In this document: one piece after another, positions 10,901 to 22,400 of the stretch
Layout: the number at the start of each line of letters is the position of its first letter
How positions within the stretch are numbered: the first letter of the stretch is position 1
Source of the DNA: Atrichornis clamosus
Taxonomy: Eukaryota > Chordata > Aves > Passeriformes > Menuridae
Assembly (NCBI GenBank): GCA_013400975.1
Contig: WBMZ01014039.1
Span: 1 to 64,000 of the forward strand
DNA length: 64,000 nt
Direction of reading: 5' to 3'
The notes under the pieces: model-generated
Told to the model about the DNA's origin: nothing
Databases searched by the model: none
What the model saw: only the letters and a program-made list of their open reading frames with translations
Program-made: the position numbers and the translations under genes

Positions 10901-13900
10901 TTCCCTCACAACATGAGCTCTTCTCTCACCACCTCAGTTTGTGAACAGTCCAAGGAATTTAGTTTAAACTAAATTCCAATTGAAAGTACTGCTTCTGAAA
11001 AATTAATGGGGATTATACAGGTGAAGATGTAGTAGACTGTAAAAGAATGTAGACTCCTATCCAAAACTCAATTTAAATGATTAAGAAATCACTTAATAAT
11101 TTACTTAATTACTTAATAATTTAAGCACCAAGATATAAAGAGTGTATTTGTACTTATCTCTATATAGAAGATATATGGGAACTCAGGATACACACCTTGA
11201 GCTTAATCCCACCCTGATATATCTTAAATGCTTCAGCTTTGACTCTAAATCGTAACAGCCTGTCATAGATGCCATCAGTCAAATATTTCAGTTTTGATAG
11301 ATTTTAAATTCTGAATGTACAATTTTCAAATGTACATTTAATATGAGAGATATGTTCTTTAGAAAAAGAACACGAGATACAGAACACTGTCCTGACAACT
11401 GAGACATCACCTGGAAGCACACCTACATTCAAGACTGAACTACTTTGATACATCACACAACTATTCAAAGGTCTCTGCTCTCTGTAGATTATTATCTATG
11501 TAAATCCAGTAAATTTAGACTTAGTTTACACAGATGTATTTGGCACAGCTTGAAAATCAGCCAGTGACTTCCTATTTGATTTTGTTCCTTTCAATGCAAG
11601 TCTCATAAAACGTTATCCAAAACCAGATACAATTACATTTGAGCAGCAACATGATTAAGAAAGGGCAAAGTCAGCATTAAAATCAGATGATCCCGACAGC
11701 AGCATATTTAGTAACTCAACTCAGACGCAAGGACAACTCACAAAATAAGGCTCAGTTATCAACTGCAGCTTAAGAAGCTTTCCTTTGCACAAGGAGATAT
11801 AAATTACTGTAATTTGACACTACCAGTGTATTCTCTACGACGTATTCCAATCCACTGCCTGTATTGTACATAAGGAGACTAAACGCTCACACTGATTAGG
11901 ATCAATTACACACCAGGCTGCCATCCAGGGATACCGAAGCCACTGGCGCTCGGCACTGGGATAGCACGCGCGGGGCCTCGGCGCCCTCTGGCGGCTGCCG
12001 CCAACTATAACAGTTCACATTATTTTTGCGTTTTTCCCTACAGAACATTTTCTCAATCGCCTTAAACAAGACAGCAGGACCGTGATTTAGGCTTTGATAT
12101 CCAAATTACAGTCTTTCAGAGCTCTCTATGGTTATTACTCTTGCTTGCCCTAATTCATTAATTTTTCTGCAGTCCTGAAGGCAATTTCTTACACTGTGCT
12201 TGATGTATGATTTGTGAAATTATTAGGTTAAAATAAGTAAGGCTTCCTATTTACAAAATGCAAAATTGAGTAATTCATTATGTAGTTGCTCACCTTATAA
12301 TCTGACAAAGAGAAAACAGCTCAGCATAATGCACCTAGTGAACCACTGTTATACCAAAACTACTCTGAAGACTTTGTTCTCCATGAGCAGTTCATTTCAA
12401 TTAACCTGAAAACCAAAACCCCAATAATTTTCAGTGTCAATAGCATTTTAAGTAGTTGATCAGATCCTAGAACTGATACAGGCAATTCTAATGCCAGACA
12501 TTTAAAACACCTCCCCGAGTGGTTCACTTACAGGAAACAAGTCAGTGAAGCCCTCAGTTTGCTCACACCAGAATATGCTTTGTCTTTAGCAATGATACAT
12601 CTCTTTTCACCGCTTGCAAGGTGTTGTCAGTAAGGATTTGTCTGCCTGTAAATGCAGCTGGTACCGTGAGGTCACAGAGATGCTGGACCAGCTGGACCAA
12701 AGAGTTTGTTCACTCATTGCCACAAATTGTTTTGGGTTTCAGGTTACTTTTTTCCCCCTTTCCTTTTTTTGACTCAGATTTTAAGATAGGGGCATAAGCA
12801 CACTTCATGCTACCTTCCTTTGAAACATAGCAGCTGCTGAGCCACACACCGTCATTATCTGACCATAAAATCTCACCTAGTAGAATGGCAATGGCTTGGG
12901 CAAAACCATCTCTCGTTATATTAGTGTCACACCATCACAACAAATCACAAGCGGAACACATAGAACAGAAAGTTGTGTTGTAGACCCAACCTTCAATGTG
13001 ACATTGCCAACCACATTCTCATTTTTTGCAATATCATGGTTCTGCCCTGTGCCAAGGAGTTACCTGAGATGAAGGAATTCGGATGGAAAGGCAGCACCTT
13101 TTCCCTTGATCTTGCTCTCCACCTTCAAAATCCTCTGTAGTTTCTTCACAAGCTAATCTTTTTTTCTGCTGCACATGTAGTTCTGATTTTAATGACTCTT
13201 TATGACCTTCTCCCCTTCTCTGGCCTTTTTTCTTTTTACCACCTTGAAGAAAAGAAAAAGGATGCTTTTGGAATGCAACTTTTTCAGCGAAATCCTGACC
13301 ACATTAAAAATATAAAGCTACATTGAAGCAGGACACTGGGCACACGACATGAGAAACAGGAGCAGTTGCAAAAACAACTTTTTAAACAGCTCTAATAGTA
13401 TTTTCACGTACCCCAGTTCCCTCAAGGCCAGGACTTCAGCTACCTCTCACCACACAGCTCCAAATCTCAACACCAACACAATCAAAGCATTCAAGTCTTT
13501 GAAACAAACATTATATTCACACATATAACAAACATTATTGGACTGCAGAAACAAAGAAACAAACAAACCCCACTCCCCAAAAAATACAAAAGAAAAGCAC
13601 AAACATAACAATCACACCAGTACAGGACTCAACACAGTCAGTTAAAGTCCATGTAATTTTTATATAAATAAGCAATGAGAGAACAGTCTAGATTTGGAAA
13701 GGGGATTAAAGAAAAAAAAACACTGAAACATAAATTTTCTTTTGCTTCTTATAATTTTCTTCAAACTAGCTTTTGAGGAAAAGAACAGGCAGTGTGGTGA
13801 ATGGTATGTGACTGAAGTGTTTAAAGCCACAGTTGCTCAAGTCAGTGCACACAGACACCTGTATTCACTACAGGAGAGAAGAAGCAATTGGTCAGACACT

Positions 13901-15963
13901 GCATTAAATACCCCTGTGGGGCTGCTTGGGCATTAAGAGCCAAAGCCATTACAGGGGGTTTAAGCATCTCAGCAGAAACAGCAGCTGGAAAGAGTCACTT
14001 AAGCAGAGCTGCTGCACACAGGGGATGGGCATGCACTCACCAGCCACAGTTCACATATTTGCACTGATTAACAAAGGAAACCCAGCAGTTTGCACGCAAA
14101 CCACCTCACACCTCCCCACAGAAGGGCAAGCAGGGTTGGGTGTGCTGCCTTCAGCACAGGAAGCGAGAAATGCTGTTTCCTCCCCTCCTCTCACTTCTTT
14201 GGCCCTCATGTTCCATCAATAAAAGTCACCAGGGCAATAAATGCCGTGTAGGAAGTTTGTCTACTGGCAGTTTTAGAAGCTCCCAGGACCAAAGTCAAAC
14301 ATGTTAGAAAGTTTTCATGGGCACGAACCAGTGCAGTATCCTGTGTGTCCCGCTGACAGCAACTGAACGCAGCCTTCTGCTGCTGTCAGTGCTGATACGC
14401 AGCAGCAGCAGTACATCACACGGTCAGCAATTCCCTTTTTCCAGAAGAATAGGAGGCAATGCAATGCTATTTTAGCCTCACGTTGGTAAGAAACTACCAC
14501 ACTGTCATGAACTGCTCCTCCTAGGAATTAACTTTGAGCTAAACAATCAAGTTTGATTCAGTAATGGTTAAAAAACTAACATACAACGACTTCCAAAAAC
14601 CACTGCCTTTAAGACCAGCGAAATCAGAATCTAAATGTAGAAGGGCAGAACATTAGTGACTTAAGTGTGGAGAAGGCTTGGAATTAAAGGTACAGAAACT
14701 TCCTAGAATTACACACAAAACAAGCAACTTCATAGGAGAAGGCTCCAGAACATCCAATGCTCAGCTGTACAAACAGGATTTATTATCTGGCATTTAAAAA
14801 AAAAACCAAAACACCAAAGAAAATTAACTCATGAGAAAGAGCTCTGTAACACCCACAGGACTGATGACAAAGAAGACAACAGAAGTCAGTCTTTGTCAGC
14901 TGCCCTACATGGAGCATGGAAAGAGAAGTAACAAATTAATACTTTCTACCACCACCATAATTTTAAAAATTCTATCAAAGCACAGAAATGCATATTGGAA
15001 TGCAATCATTATCATACTGCAAACCTACCTCCTATCATTACAGGCTCAGAAACCTTCTGCACCAGGAGATCTCTTTCCAGCATCCAAGACGGAAGCACTC
15101 TCTTTCTTTTAACAGATTTTGACTGTTCGCTTTCATTATCATCAGAAAGAGGAACCTGGAACAACAGTTATTGCTTAGTACCTTTATCCAGTTACAGAAG
15201 AGGGGGGGGATCTAGACCACAGTTTGTACTCAATTATGCTCTTCAAATGCAGCCTGGGTAACCACCTACTTTTTGTATGGGGACCATTGCTCAATTATCT
15301 TACTTCTTTTTTTACAATTCCTACTTAGAAAAACAACATCAGTAGAAACCATGCAGTAAAAACAAAACAAAACTTCTTAGATTTTTGGAATAAACATCTA
15401 AAAGGCTACAAACTCAAAGTTTCATAAAAGAGCTTTACCAGTATCTTGCTCTAGAGTTTCCACACATAGACAATAGAAAGAGCAAGCTTAAAGCCTGTTT
15501 GTCCAAGAAAAATAAAACCAAAACCCACAAAAAAACACAAACAGAAAGGTTTCTAGCATTCCTACAATTCCTTTCTCCAGAAAGTAACCAGACTCTAAAT
15601 GTTCTCTGTAAAAACAATGCACATACACCAAAGTCACATTCATTATTCACTGAAAACAGCACTATCAGTTTGATTTTCCTGAGCCAGTCCACCACAGGGA
15701 TCTCAGCTGCAGCAAAGGCTGACATTTCATTTGTATAGAAAATACAACATCCCCTCAATTTTCAACACATGCCTACAAATATTAGATTTCATTACAAACT
15801 TAAGCACCCACCAAGAGTCTGGAGGCAGCATCACTGTTTCTCATTTTTGCAGCTCCCTGAGCCTCAGAGCTGGAATGTGCTGGTTTCATTAACAATGGAA
15901 TACAGGACATCTCAACAGCATGAACAGTTGGTGCTTCTTCTGCATCAGCCTCCTGAGTTTTTT
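4844..15963 (-). CDS. APLF: APLF, aprataxin and PNKP like factor (partial, five exons visible)
   Basis: APLF is a nuclear scaffold of non-homologous end joining. It binds Ku80, poly(ADP-ribose) and histones. Visible coding exons in gene order are 15963-15812, 15155-15029, 13242-13064, 10671-10211 and 4969-4844, with GT/AG junctions and agreeing phases (about 348 codons). Seen: the Ku-binding motif RKRVLPSWML in the second exon; a Ser/Asp/Glu-rich linker; a complete PBZ finger C-X5-C-X6-H-X5-H split over the last two exons; and the first C-X5-C of a second PBZ finger. The rest of that finger and the acidic histone-binding tail lie beyond the left edge. The N-terminal FHA domain known from mammals was not found between here and the CpG island. 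FBXO48 lies head-to-head on the other strand. The gene identity is secure; the first exon is not. Confidence 0.9.
6192..6323 (-). other. exon-like open segment inside an APLF intron, unidentified
   Basis: On the minus strand an acceptor-like CTCTACAG precedes 43 open codons rich in Lys/Glu and aromatics (including KPVTYESGSKGYWIFDKW), closed by TGA. It lies between the two exons that together make PBZ1, so it cannot be a constitutive APLF exon. A second frame, the one phase-compatible with the upstream exon, is also open across it. It could be an alternative terminal exon, a relic of a processed gene or transposon, or chance. I do not recognise the protein. Confidence 0.3.
10211..10671 (-). 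CDS. APLF: APLF exon: linker and first half of PBZ1
   Basis: The exon encodes about 153 residues rich in Ser, Glu and Asp and ends HKRTPCMYGSGCY before the donor GTAAAG. The start is set at 10671 because the acceptor GCACAG there gives the phase 0 needed by the preceding exon; its pyrimidine tract is weak. Two other AG sites upstream (near 10692-10695) would change phase. The open frame continues past 10719 into a CR1 tail. The long linker exon with the PBZ cysteines at its end matches the mammalian layout. Confidence 0.82.
10703..10758 (-). repeat. CR1 3'-end fragment abutting the APLF PBZ exon
   Basis: On the minus strand this reads TTTGGACCAGACGATCTTTC then AAGGTCCTTTCTAACTTGGA and CTGTTCTATG, the typical CR1 tail, in the same orientation as APLF. 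It ends about 30 bp before the chosen exon start, so it supplies the sequence where the branch point and pyrimidine tract should be. Confidence 0.7.
11979..11997 (-). promoter_or_regulatory. candidate CTCF binding site
   Basis: The plus strand reads GCGCCCTCTGGCGG inside a 60-bp GC-rich island in otherwise AT-rich intron. The reverse complement CCGCCAGAGGGCGC matches the CTCF core at nearly every strong position, so the motif points along the minus strand. Occupancy cannot be told from sequence. Confidence 0.6.
13064..13242 (-). CDS. APLF: APLF exon: lysine/glutamate-rich linker
   Basis: The acceptor TTTTCTTTTCTTCAAG precedes and the donor CAG|GTAACTC follows. Only the frame entered with two bases is open, and that is the phase left by the exon at 15029. 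It encodes a basic stretch (GKKKKGQRR) followed by a Glu-rich linker without a recognised fold. The length is 179 nt. The call rests on splice sites, phase and position more than on similarity. Confidence 0.75.
15029..15155 (-). CDS. APLF: APLF exon with the Ku-binding motif
   Basis: It starts after TGTTCCAG and ends before GTAGGT, phase 0 to phase 1, 127 nt. It encodes RKRVLPSWML, the conserved APLF Ku-binding motif that docks on the Ku80 von Willebrand A domain, preceded by an acidic-serine stretch. Confidence 0.92.
15812..15963 (-). CDS. APLF: APLF exon upstream of the Ku-binding motif
   Basis: The acceptor TTTTGCATTGTCAG precedes and GTGGGT follows. The 152-nt exon enters with two bases and leaves in phase 0, joining cleanly to the Ku-motif exon. 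It encodes an acidic then Ser/Ala-rich stretch (EKTQEADAEEAP...). This is the most 5' APLF exon I can assign with confidence; the corresponding human segment follows the FHA domain. Confidence 0.78.
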
Positions 15964-16765
15964 CTGACAATGCAAAATCAATTTCAGGTACACATTACAA
16001 ATATAAACAGGCATTTCTGACTCAAACACAAAAGTTGGTCTGAGAGTTTCCTATTAATACACTTTGAAACTGACTTGTCAACATCCTCTTACATCCATTT
16101 ACAGAACAAATAAATGTGCTTTCCTTTTACCTCACATCTAAAGTATTTTGAACAAAAGACTCTCTAATCAGTAGTGACCCTACTATGGTGTTTTGGGGTT
16201 TAAGCACGTAATTTATGCTGGTTGCTGCAGTGACAAAACTTCAAGGAAGCTGAAATTACAGCTGAGAATTTGCTTTATGGTAAACCTGCACAACTCCCCA
16301 GATTCTGATTCTATACTACAAGTCAAGCACCAATTTTAAGACACAGTTTTCAGGATCAGATGCCCAATGAATCTAGCACTTCCCATCAAGTTCTCACTAC
16401 AGGCTACAAGTCTGCAGTTCTGAGGTGACACGAGATATTTAGGTGCTGGTTTCAAAAGCCTCAGTTCAAAGCCACTACATTCAAAAAGCTTTTAAAGTTG
16501 TGAAGTACACCGGAACTGCAATTGTTTTTCCTTCAACACATTGCCCTTCCTACTCAATTCACCACCACAAGTAATTATGGAAAAACAAGTCTAATTGCTG
16601 CAGTACTTCTTGCACAGCAGCACTGGGTAGTCTCTGCCAACCCTTCCAGAACTTTCTGCACTGTAGTGAAGGCACACAGTGACCGGGTGAACTTTCTCTT
16701 CGTTGCCCCATGACGAGAAACGCCAGATGGCAAGATCTATCCTCACCCCTTTGGCTCTGCAGGGG

Positions 16766-17165
16766 CTCACGGAATCCCAGCATCGGTCAGGTTGGAAGGG
16801 ACCACCGCGGGTCCTCTGGCCCCACCTCCCTTGCTCAAGCAGGGTGGAGCACATGGCACAGGACTGTGTCCAGATGGTTCTGGAATATCTCCAGTGAGGG
16901 AGACTCCACACCCTCTCTGGGCAGTCTGTTCCATGTGCAGTCACTGCGCAGTAAAGAAGTTCTTCTTCATATTCAGGTGAAACTTCCTGTGCATCAGTTT
17001 CTGCCCGTTGCCTCTTGTCCTATTGTTCTGCAACACCGCGCAGAGCCTGGTCCCTCCTCTTGGGCACCCCCCGTTTAGGTATTTATACACACTGATGAGG
17101 TCCCCTCTCGGCCGTCTCTTCCCGAGGCTGAGCAGGCTCAGCTCCCTCAGCCTTTGCTACTAAAG
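16766..17165 (-). repeat. CR1 LINE fragment, about 400 bp
   Basis: The segment begins with the complement of the CR1 tail (CAGGTTGGAAGGGACC) and continues through ATATCTCCAGTGAGG, CAGTCTGTTCCATGTGCAGT, CTTCATATTCAGGTGAAACT and GATGAGGTCCCCTCTCGGCC, the standard avian CR1 3' region in minus orientation. It lies between the CpG island and the first clear APLF coding exon. Confidence 0.92.
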
Positions 17166-17366
17166 CAGATGCCCCAGTCTCCCATTCATCCTCGCTGCCC
17201 TTCGCTGGCGCCGACCTTCCCCTGCCACGCCCCCCTCCGGCGGAGCCGGCTCGGGGCTGCAGCGCTGCCCCTCTAAACCGCGCGGCTGCGGACACGAACC
17301 ACCGCGGCCCGGGGAGTGGGTGTCGCTACCTCGAGCCCGCGGCTGTGCGGGGCGGGTTGGCCTCAC

Positions 17367-17580
17367 CTCGGGGGTACCGAAGCCGCCGGGACGGGGCTGG
17401 GGCGGAGCCCGGCAGGAGCCGCCGCCGCCGCCGCCGCCTGATGACGCGCGGCCACCTCGTGACGCGTGACCGCTCCGAGCTGCTCGGGGGCACCGCCTCC
17501 GCGGTCCCAAAACTGCGAAGATTCGCCCCTAAAGCAGCGCCCCACACGCAACACCCGCCGCGGGCAGGCAATAGGGACAT
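17367..17580 (-). CDS. APLF: candidate first coding exon of APLF lacking an FHA domain
   Basis: An ATG at 17580 (minus strand) opens 71 codons ending at a good donor, CGAG|GTGAGG, at 17367. It leaves one base, which is exactly the phase needed by the exon starting at 15963 (G+AA, Glu). The product would be Arg/Ala/Pro-rich, with no FHA fold motif. It may instead be 5' untranslated, with translation starting later. GC-rich DNA gives long open frames by chance, so this is tentative. Confidence 0.3.
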
Positions 17581-17676
17581 GGCAGCAGGCAGACACCCAG
17601 GCCCGGGTGCTGCCGGCCGCGGCCGCCCGCACACAGAGCAGTGGCGGTGACACCTCCACACCCCGAGGCCGCGGAG

Positions 17677-17946
17677 ATGGACGCGCAGCGCGCTGCCAGC
17701 CGGGACAGCGCCGAGGGAGGAAAAGGAGGGCTAGGCGACTTCGTGTCTGTCTTCCCTCCCGAGGTCAGCTCCCGGATTTTCAGCGGGCTCGATGTCGAGA
17801 GCTTGTGCCACGCGTCCGTGACGTGCAAGGGCTGGCACCGCGTAATCGAGAGCAATGAGCGGCTGTGGCGGCACCACTGCCTGGCCGTGCGCGCCGTCTG
17901 CCAGCGGGAGATCGACTGCGACCGAGGGAACGGGTATTCCTGGAAG
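17677..17946 (+). CDS. FBXO48: FBXO48 exon 1 (F-box)
   Basis: 90 codons, G+C-rich, inside the CpG island. It carries the whole F-box and ends GYSWK at the donor GTAAAT. Confidence 0.94.
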
Positions 17947-19423
17947 GTAAATCCACCTTCAGCGGCAGAACACCGGCACTGACATAACGAGGCTGCTAGG
18001 ATGGGCAGTAGCAACGTGTAAGGAAATGACATCAGCGCGTCGCACCCATCGTAGGGTATGGCGGAACAGCTGCTCGGTAGCGCACCCCGGCAGCCGGACA
18101 TCTGGTAAAATACACTGAGAGATAAAGCAAGGCTCTCCCTTTCCCTACCCAGAACACAACCCGTCCGGCTCCACGTTAGTCCTCCTGCTGCCCTACACGG
18201 CATCAGCGCTGACCTTCATCGTATCCAAGCCCTGACGTGGAACAAAGTCCACGTCCTCGCAGACAGGGCTGGCAGGGAGAAGCTAACATAACCCTCCTAG
18301 GCAGTGTGTGCTCTCTGGTTGTATTCCGTGGAAATAGGTCTGCTGGATAGGAATGACTTCCTGGAAAATCATCCTGCCTCAATATGCCTCGAACAACACA
18401 CATTCAGGAGAAAAAAAATAGGGTATAGAAAAGGAAACAGGAATTCGTATAAGCTGTTTTGAAAATCTCCCCACAGACAGACTGCTCTGACGAGTTTGCA
18501 GCAGGTTCAGCTCGAGAACATGCTGGATGATCTCTCACTCTTGAATGCAGCCTGGAAGCTGAGGAAGATCAGGAAAGGATTTGATAGCTGGTTCCACAGA
18601 TTACTCTGGGCTAGCTAGAGGGTAATCCCTCACCTTATTTTAGCTGGTGTGTTTGAGAGGAGGAGGACAGTGGAGGAGTGGAAAGAGAAGCAGCAGCCAA
18701 AGAAAACCAAAGCAGCCACTGTTTTGGGCTCTGACATTTCAGTAAAGTTGCTGCAGTGTGAGGCACAGCCACAAGCAGGTAGTGATTGTCCTTTGAGTAT
18801 ACAGATCTTGCTACCCTTGCACAGCAATTTCCAGAACTCCCTGCACTGATTATGTTTTATTTGGAGGGGATTTGAAATAGAAGCAACACGCCAAGTCTGC
18901 ATTTTCTTGCCCTAAAAGGTTGACAGAAGAGAAGAATCTAGCCAGCCTTCAAACAAGAGTTAAAGGTCACAAATAATCTAAGGAGAAAGTGAAAGGTGCC
19001 TCTTTTAAGGAGTAAGATGAATTCCTGGTTTGGGTTTTTCATCTTGACCATCAAAGAATTGAGGCAGGAAGTGATTCTCCACCCAATTTAGAACAGTTGG
19101 AAGTATAGCAATGTCTGTTGCTCAGCAGCAGTGCACCTTCCTGGGCTTAACATCTAGATATCCTGTCTCTTGCACTACTCTTCCAGTGCAAAACTTAGTT
19201 ATATTGAATGTAGCTTACATTGGTTCATTTCCAAAATCTGACTTCTCTGTTTTTTCACCAGATCACATTGTTGAGAAACTACTGGAAAAGCAAAGTGAAG
19301 CGAGAATGGCTGAGTGGGAAATACAGCAACATTCCTTCACAACACAGCTTGCCAGAGAAAAGCATGTATCCAATGGATGTGGACACATGGGGAGAAATCT
19401 TGGAAGCGGAACTTGAGAGATGA
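17677..19423 (+). CDS. FBXO48: FBXO48, F-box only protein 48 (two exons, complete)
   Basis: Exons 17677-17946 and 19262-19423 join in phase 0 (AAG|GTAAAT ... TTTTCACCAG|ATC) to give 143 residues; the human protein has about 155. Residues 22-68 form the F-box, with FPPEVSSRIFSGLDVESLC and a conserved LW near its end, followed by AVRAVCQREIDCD and GYSW. The C-terminus KSKVKREWLSGKYSN ... PMDVDTWGEILEAELER is diagnostic for FBXO48. F-box proteins bind SKP1 and recruit substrates to cullin-1 ubiquitin ligases; no WD40 or LRR substrate domain is present. The start ATG has a purine at -3 and G at +4. An upstream GTG-started extension is not needed. It diverges from APLF across the CpG island. Confidence 0.95.
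19262..19423 (+). CDS. FBXO48: FBXO48 exon 2 (conserved C-terminus)
   Basis: 53 codons and a TGA stop at 19421-19423. A pyrimidine-rich acceptor (CTGTTTTTTCACCAG) precedes it. It begins ITLLRNYWKSK and ends EILEAELER. I saw no canonical AATAAA in the following kilobase, so the transcript end is not placed. Confidence 0.94.
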   Translation: MTLLRNYWKSKVKREWLSGKYSNIPSQHSLPEKSMYPMDVDTWGEILEAELER

Positions 19424-22400
19424 GAAACCAGTGCTGATTCTTGCAACTCAAAACCCTTTTTGCCAATAACACAGAGGCTGGCAGTTGTGAAACTGATTTT
19501 GAATTATTTTGGACTGATTATGAATTTATGATGAAAGCTTCGAAAAAAAAGTTATGGGCGTCTTTTTTTAAAATTGCACTTTACTGTATTCATTTTCTAT
19601 AAAATTCTAAAGACTAAATAATGAGTTGTGATTTATATTTATAAATTTAATGTTCTGCTGTATTGTCAAAAAATGTTGATTGTATTTTCAGTTTACACAT
19701 TTTGTTTTGGAAGAGGTGACATAACAAAAAAAAAAAGGTGTGTGTGACTTTTTCACTTGAAGTGTATCCTATCAGCAGCATATGAGAGCCCACAAAGGCA
19801 GGCTGGGGAAAGGACAAATCCAGATACTGGAAAGAAGGGGAGAGGGTGGCCGCCTCAGGATCAGTTGAACATTCCCAGTGCCTGTCTCAAGGGACAAAAT
19901 CCTCACAAAGATCTCTGGACTGGCACCCACAGAAGAGTAAGCACTTGGCATTGCTGAATTTCTACTGCCAGCTGGAGAATTTTTGGATTTGGACTCCCAG
20001 ATTCAGGACAAGATGGAAGCAGACAGGTAACAGTCTCTCAGCCATTAGGTATGTACATTAATCATTTGCAGGATCAGGAGTAGAGCAAAATTTAACTACT
20101 CTAAACAAAATAAGACAAACACATAATGTAATACAACTTCATATATTTTTGTAGTCGTGTTAAAACACATTGAGAAACTTGGCTTTTTCCTACATTATGA
20201 TCTTGCATCACACAAGCTTTGCTTTACCACTGCTGACTATTCATACCAACTTTTAAAACTGCTACTAGTAAAACAGAAGCTGCCTGTCACATTATTCAAC
20301 ATAAAAGTGAAGATAAAATCAATTTATTACAATTCTGAATACCACCTTTCCCTACCGCCTTTGCACTAAAGTGAGAAAATGCTGGGAAGATCCCTGTTGC
20401 TTGAGACATTCCTGTAAAATTCAGTCATCAATCTGTCACCAATTTACTATAGGAATATTTCTATTATGCTTATGAAACTCAGATTTGAAATCCCTTCATA
20501 CAACTACTGCAAACATTGGCAGACAACATCCTAACAGCATAAGGATAGAAGTGTCCTGAGTGTATGAGGCTCAATGGCACTAGATCAGGCCCCTATTAGA
20601 TACAGTTTACCCCAAAAAAGTCCAACCCTTACCTTTACCAGGGCCCTGTAACAGTAGATTTAGCAGTAGAGCAGTTTTGCTCTGAAAATACAGACCGTGG
20701 TCATCTGGGCTAAGATCCAGTAGCATTTTTTGTTTGGTGATGCTGGCATTAAACAAACCGTTAATTTAAACTTGTTTTCAATTGTACACATTATTTTCTC
20801 ACAATTATTTAACCACTGCAGAATATCTGGTGAAAATATCTAGTATTTTTTACTCCTCTTTATTGTTGCTGTCTGGGCTCACAGGCTTTTTCTTGTAGGG
20901 AAAGGAAGGCCAAGGAAGAAACAAAACAGCCAGGTAAAATGGGCAACTCTGAAGTGCTTCCAAGAACAGAGCATTACCTGATCCTTTTTCTGGTTTAGAG
21001 CATTCAACAGATTCCCTCAAAACTGGTCCACTTCCCTCAGCCTCCTGTATGTTCCCCATTTGAACAGGTTTTCAGTCCATAAACACTAGTACCATTTCTA
21101 AATCATGAGTTGCATATCTAATTGAGACAGCTTTCTCATCAACAACATTGCATGACATGATGCAACAACTGGATGTTTCTCACATTTCTTTTGGAATTTA
21201 TTCCTTGTAGGTAAGTGTTACAGAATCAGGACCCCATTACACTAGGTTTTTTAAAATCTCCCTTTACTGCCAAAAGCGATGCTGTTCTTGTGGGATGACT
21301 ACCTCATTATCAAAAACTGATGTAGTACCCAAAATTCACTGAAGCTTCTGCTGTCACCCTGCTGCCAAACATGACTGAAGTGTAACTCAGAGCAAAGAGC
21401 ATTGCTAAGTATAGAGGATGTAGCACAAAGGTCAATGAATAGCAAACTCTGCTTCCTCTATGATTAACTATTCTTCTCTAAGATTGTATTTAGTTAGCTC
21501 AAGTTAAAAAAAACCAAACCAAAAACACAGCAAAACCCACACCCAGGCACACCAAAGTGTTGCCTCGCTCCCTGCTCACAGCATGTTCTACCCTGACTTT
21601 AAGAGAGCTAGAAGCAAAAAAGGCTCATTTAAATTAATAAGAAAACAATACTAGCAGTGCATTCTCATCACCTTAAAACTACCCAATTCTTTTAAGTCAT
21701 AAGATAGGGAAACCACACAATAATGGATCTAGTCCCTCACCTTTCTCACCCAGCCTCCCTCCTCTGTTACCTCCAGTCTGTAACTCCCAGACATCCCCAA
21801 TTCCTGCTCCTTTCATGCCCCTCAGCTGTCAGTTCTCATATGTTTGTCTCAGGATGCAGTTTGTAAATAGAGTAATTATTCTGGTATGAATCCTAACACA
21901 GCTACTTCACTGTGCACTTAGCTGTAGCTTTTCCCCATTTTCAAAAAAGCATTAAGAATCTCCAGTATCTGTTGTGCCTCTACTTCTGTTCAGATGACGT
22001 GACTGTGCCTCTTTAAACACAAGGAATTAAACATGCAGTTATGCAATTATATAAGGCCTGGATCTTTAAACCTGGAGTAACAGTGGTGTAAGTTTCTCGT
22101 GAAAAATCTATTACTGAAAGAAGAAACCAAGTATTTAAGTACAAGTTCTCATAAAAAGTTCTCTTCCCTTCCCCACTCTGATACCTTCCTTTAAGGGTTT
22201 CAGTTCCCCCTAGTGATTTCATTACATCATTTTTGGTCATCTGTTCTACTCCTCTCTGCCCCTGCACGTCAGCCTCCCAGCTCTGATGCAGGATGGATGT
22301 ATTCTCTTCCCTTTAAAGATACCCCAGCAGCATCCCTTGTTCCAGCCTTACAAGGCACTCCTTACACCAGCTGGTTTGGGCTTACCTCTTGCCCCTTCTA

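Larger units (their letters stand above)
10672..13063 (-). other. APLF intron with a CTCF-like motif
   Basis: This is AT-rich intron sequence with no exon recognised. It contains the CR1 tail at its 3' end, a small TTACTTAATAATTT tandem repeat near 11090-11128, and an isolated GC-rich patch at 11940-12003 that carries a CTCF-type motif. Confidence 0.6.
17170..18000. promoter_or_regulatory. CpG island, probable bidirectional APLF/FBXO48 promoter
   Basis: There is very high G+C with dense CpG, a CGCCGC triplet run near 17423-17440, and no TATA box. It covers FBXO48 exon 1 and ends abruptly at the CR1 copy on its left. In mammals APLF and FBXO48 are divergently transcribed from one such island, and the same arrangement fits here. 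Exact start sites cannot be read from sequence. Confidence 0.75.

Noticed and set aside
16021..16500. Open minus-strand segments that might have been FHA exons, for example near 16090-16240
   Set aside because: Splice phases do not fit the exon at 15963 and the translations lack FHA motifs.
17529..18203. 224-codon open frame on the minus strand antisense to FBXO48 exon 1
   Set aside because: It mirrors a GC-rich coding exon and CpG island, where stop codons are rare; no domain or splice support.
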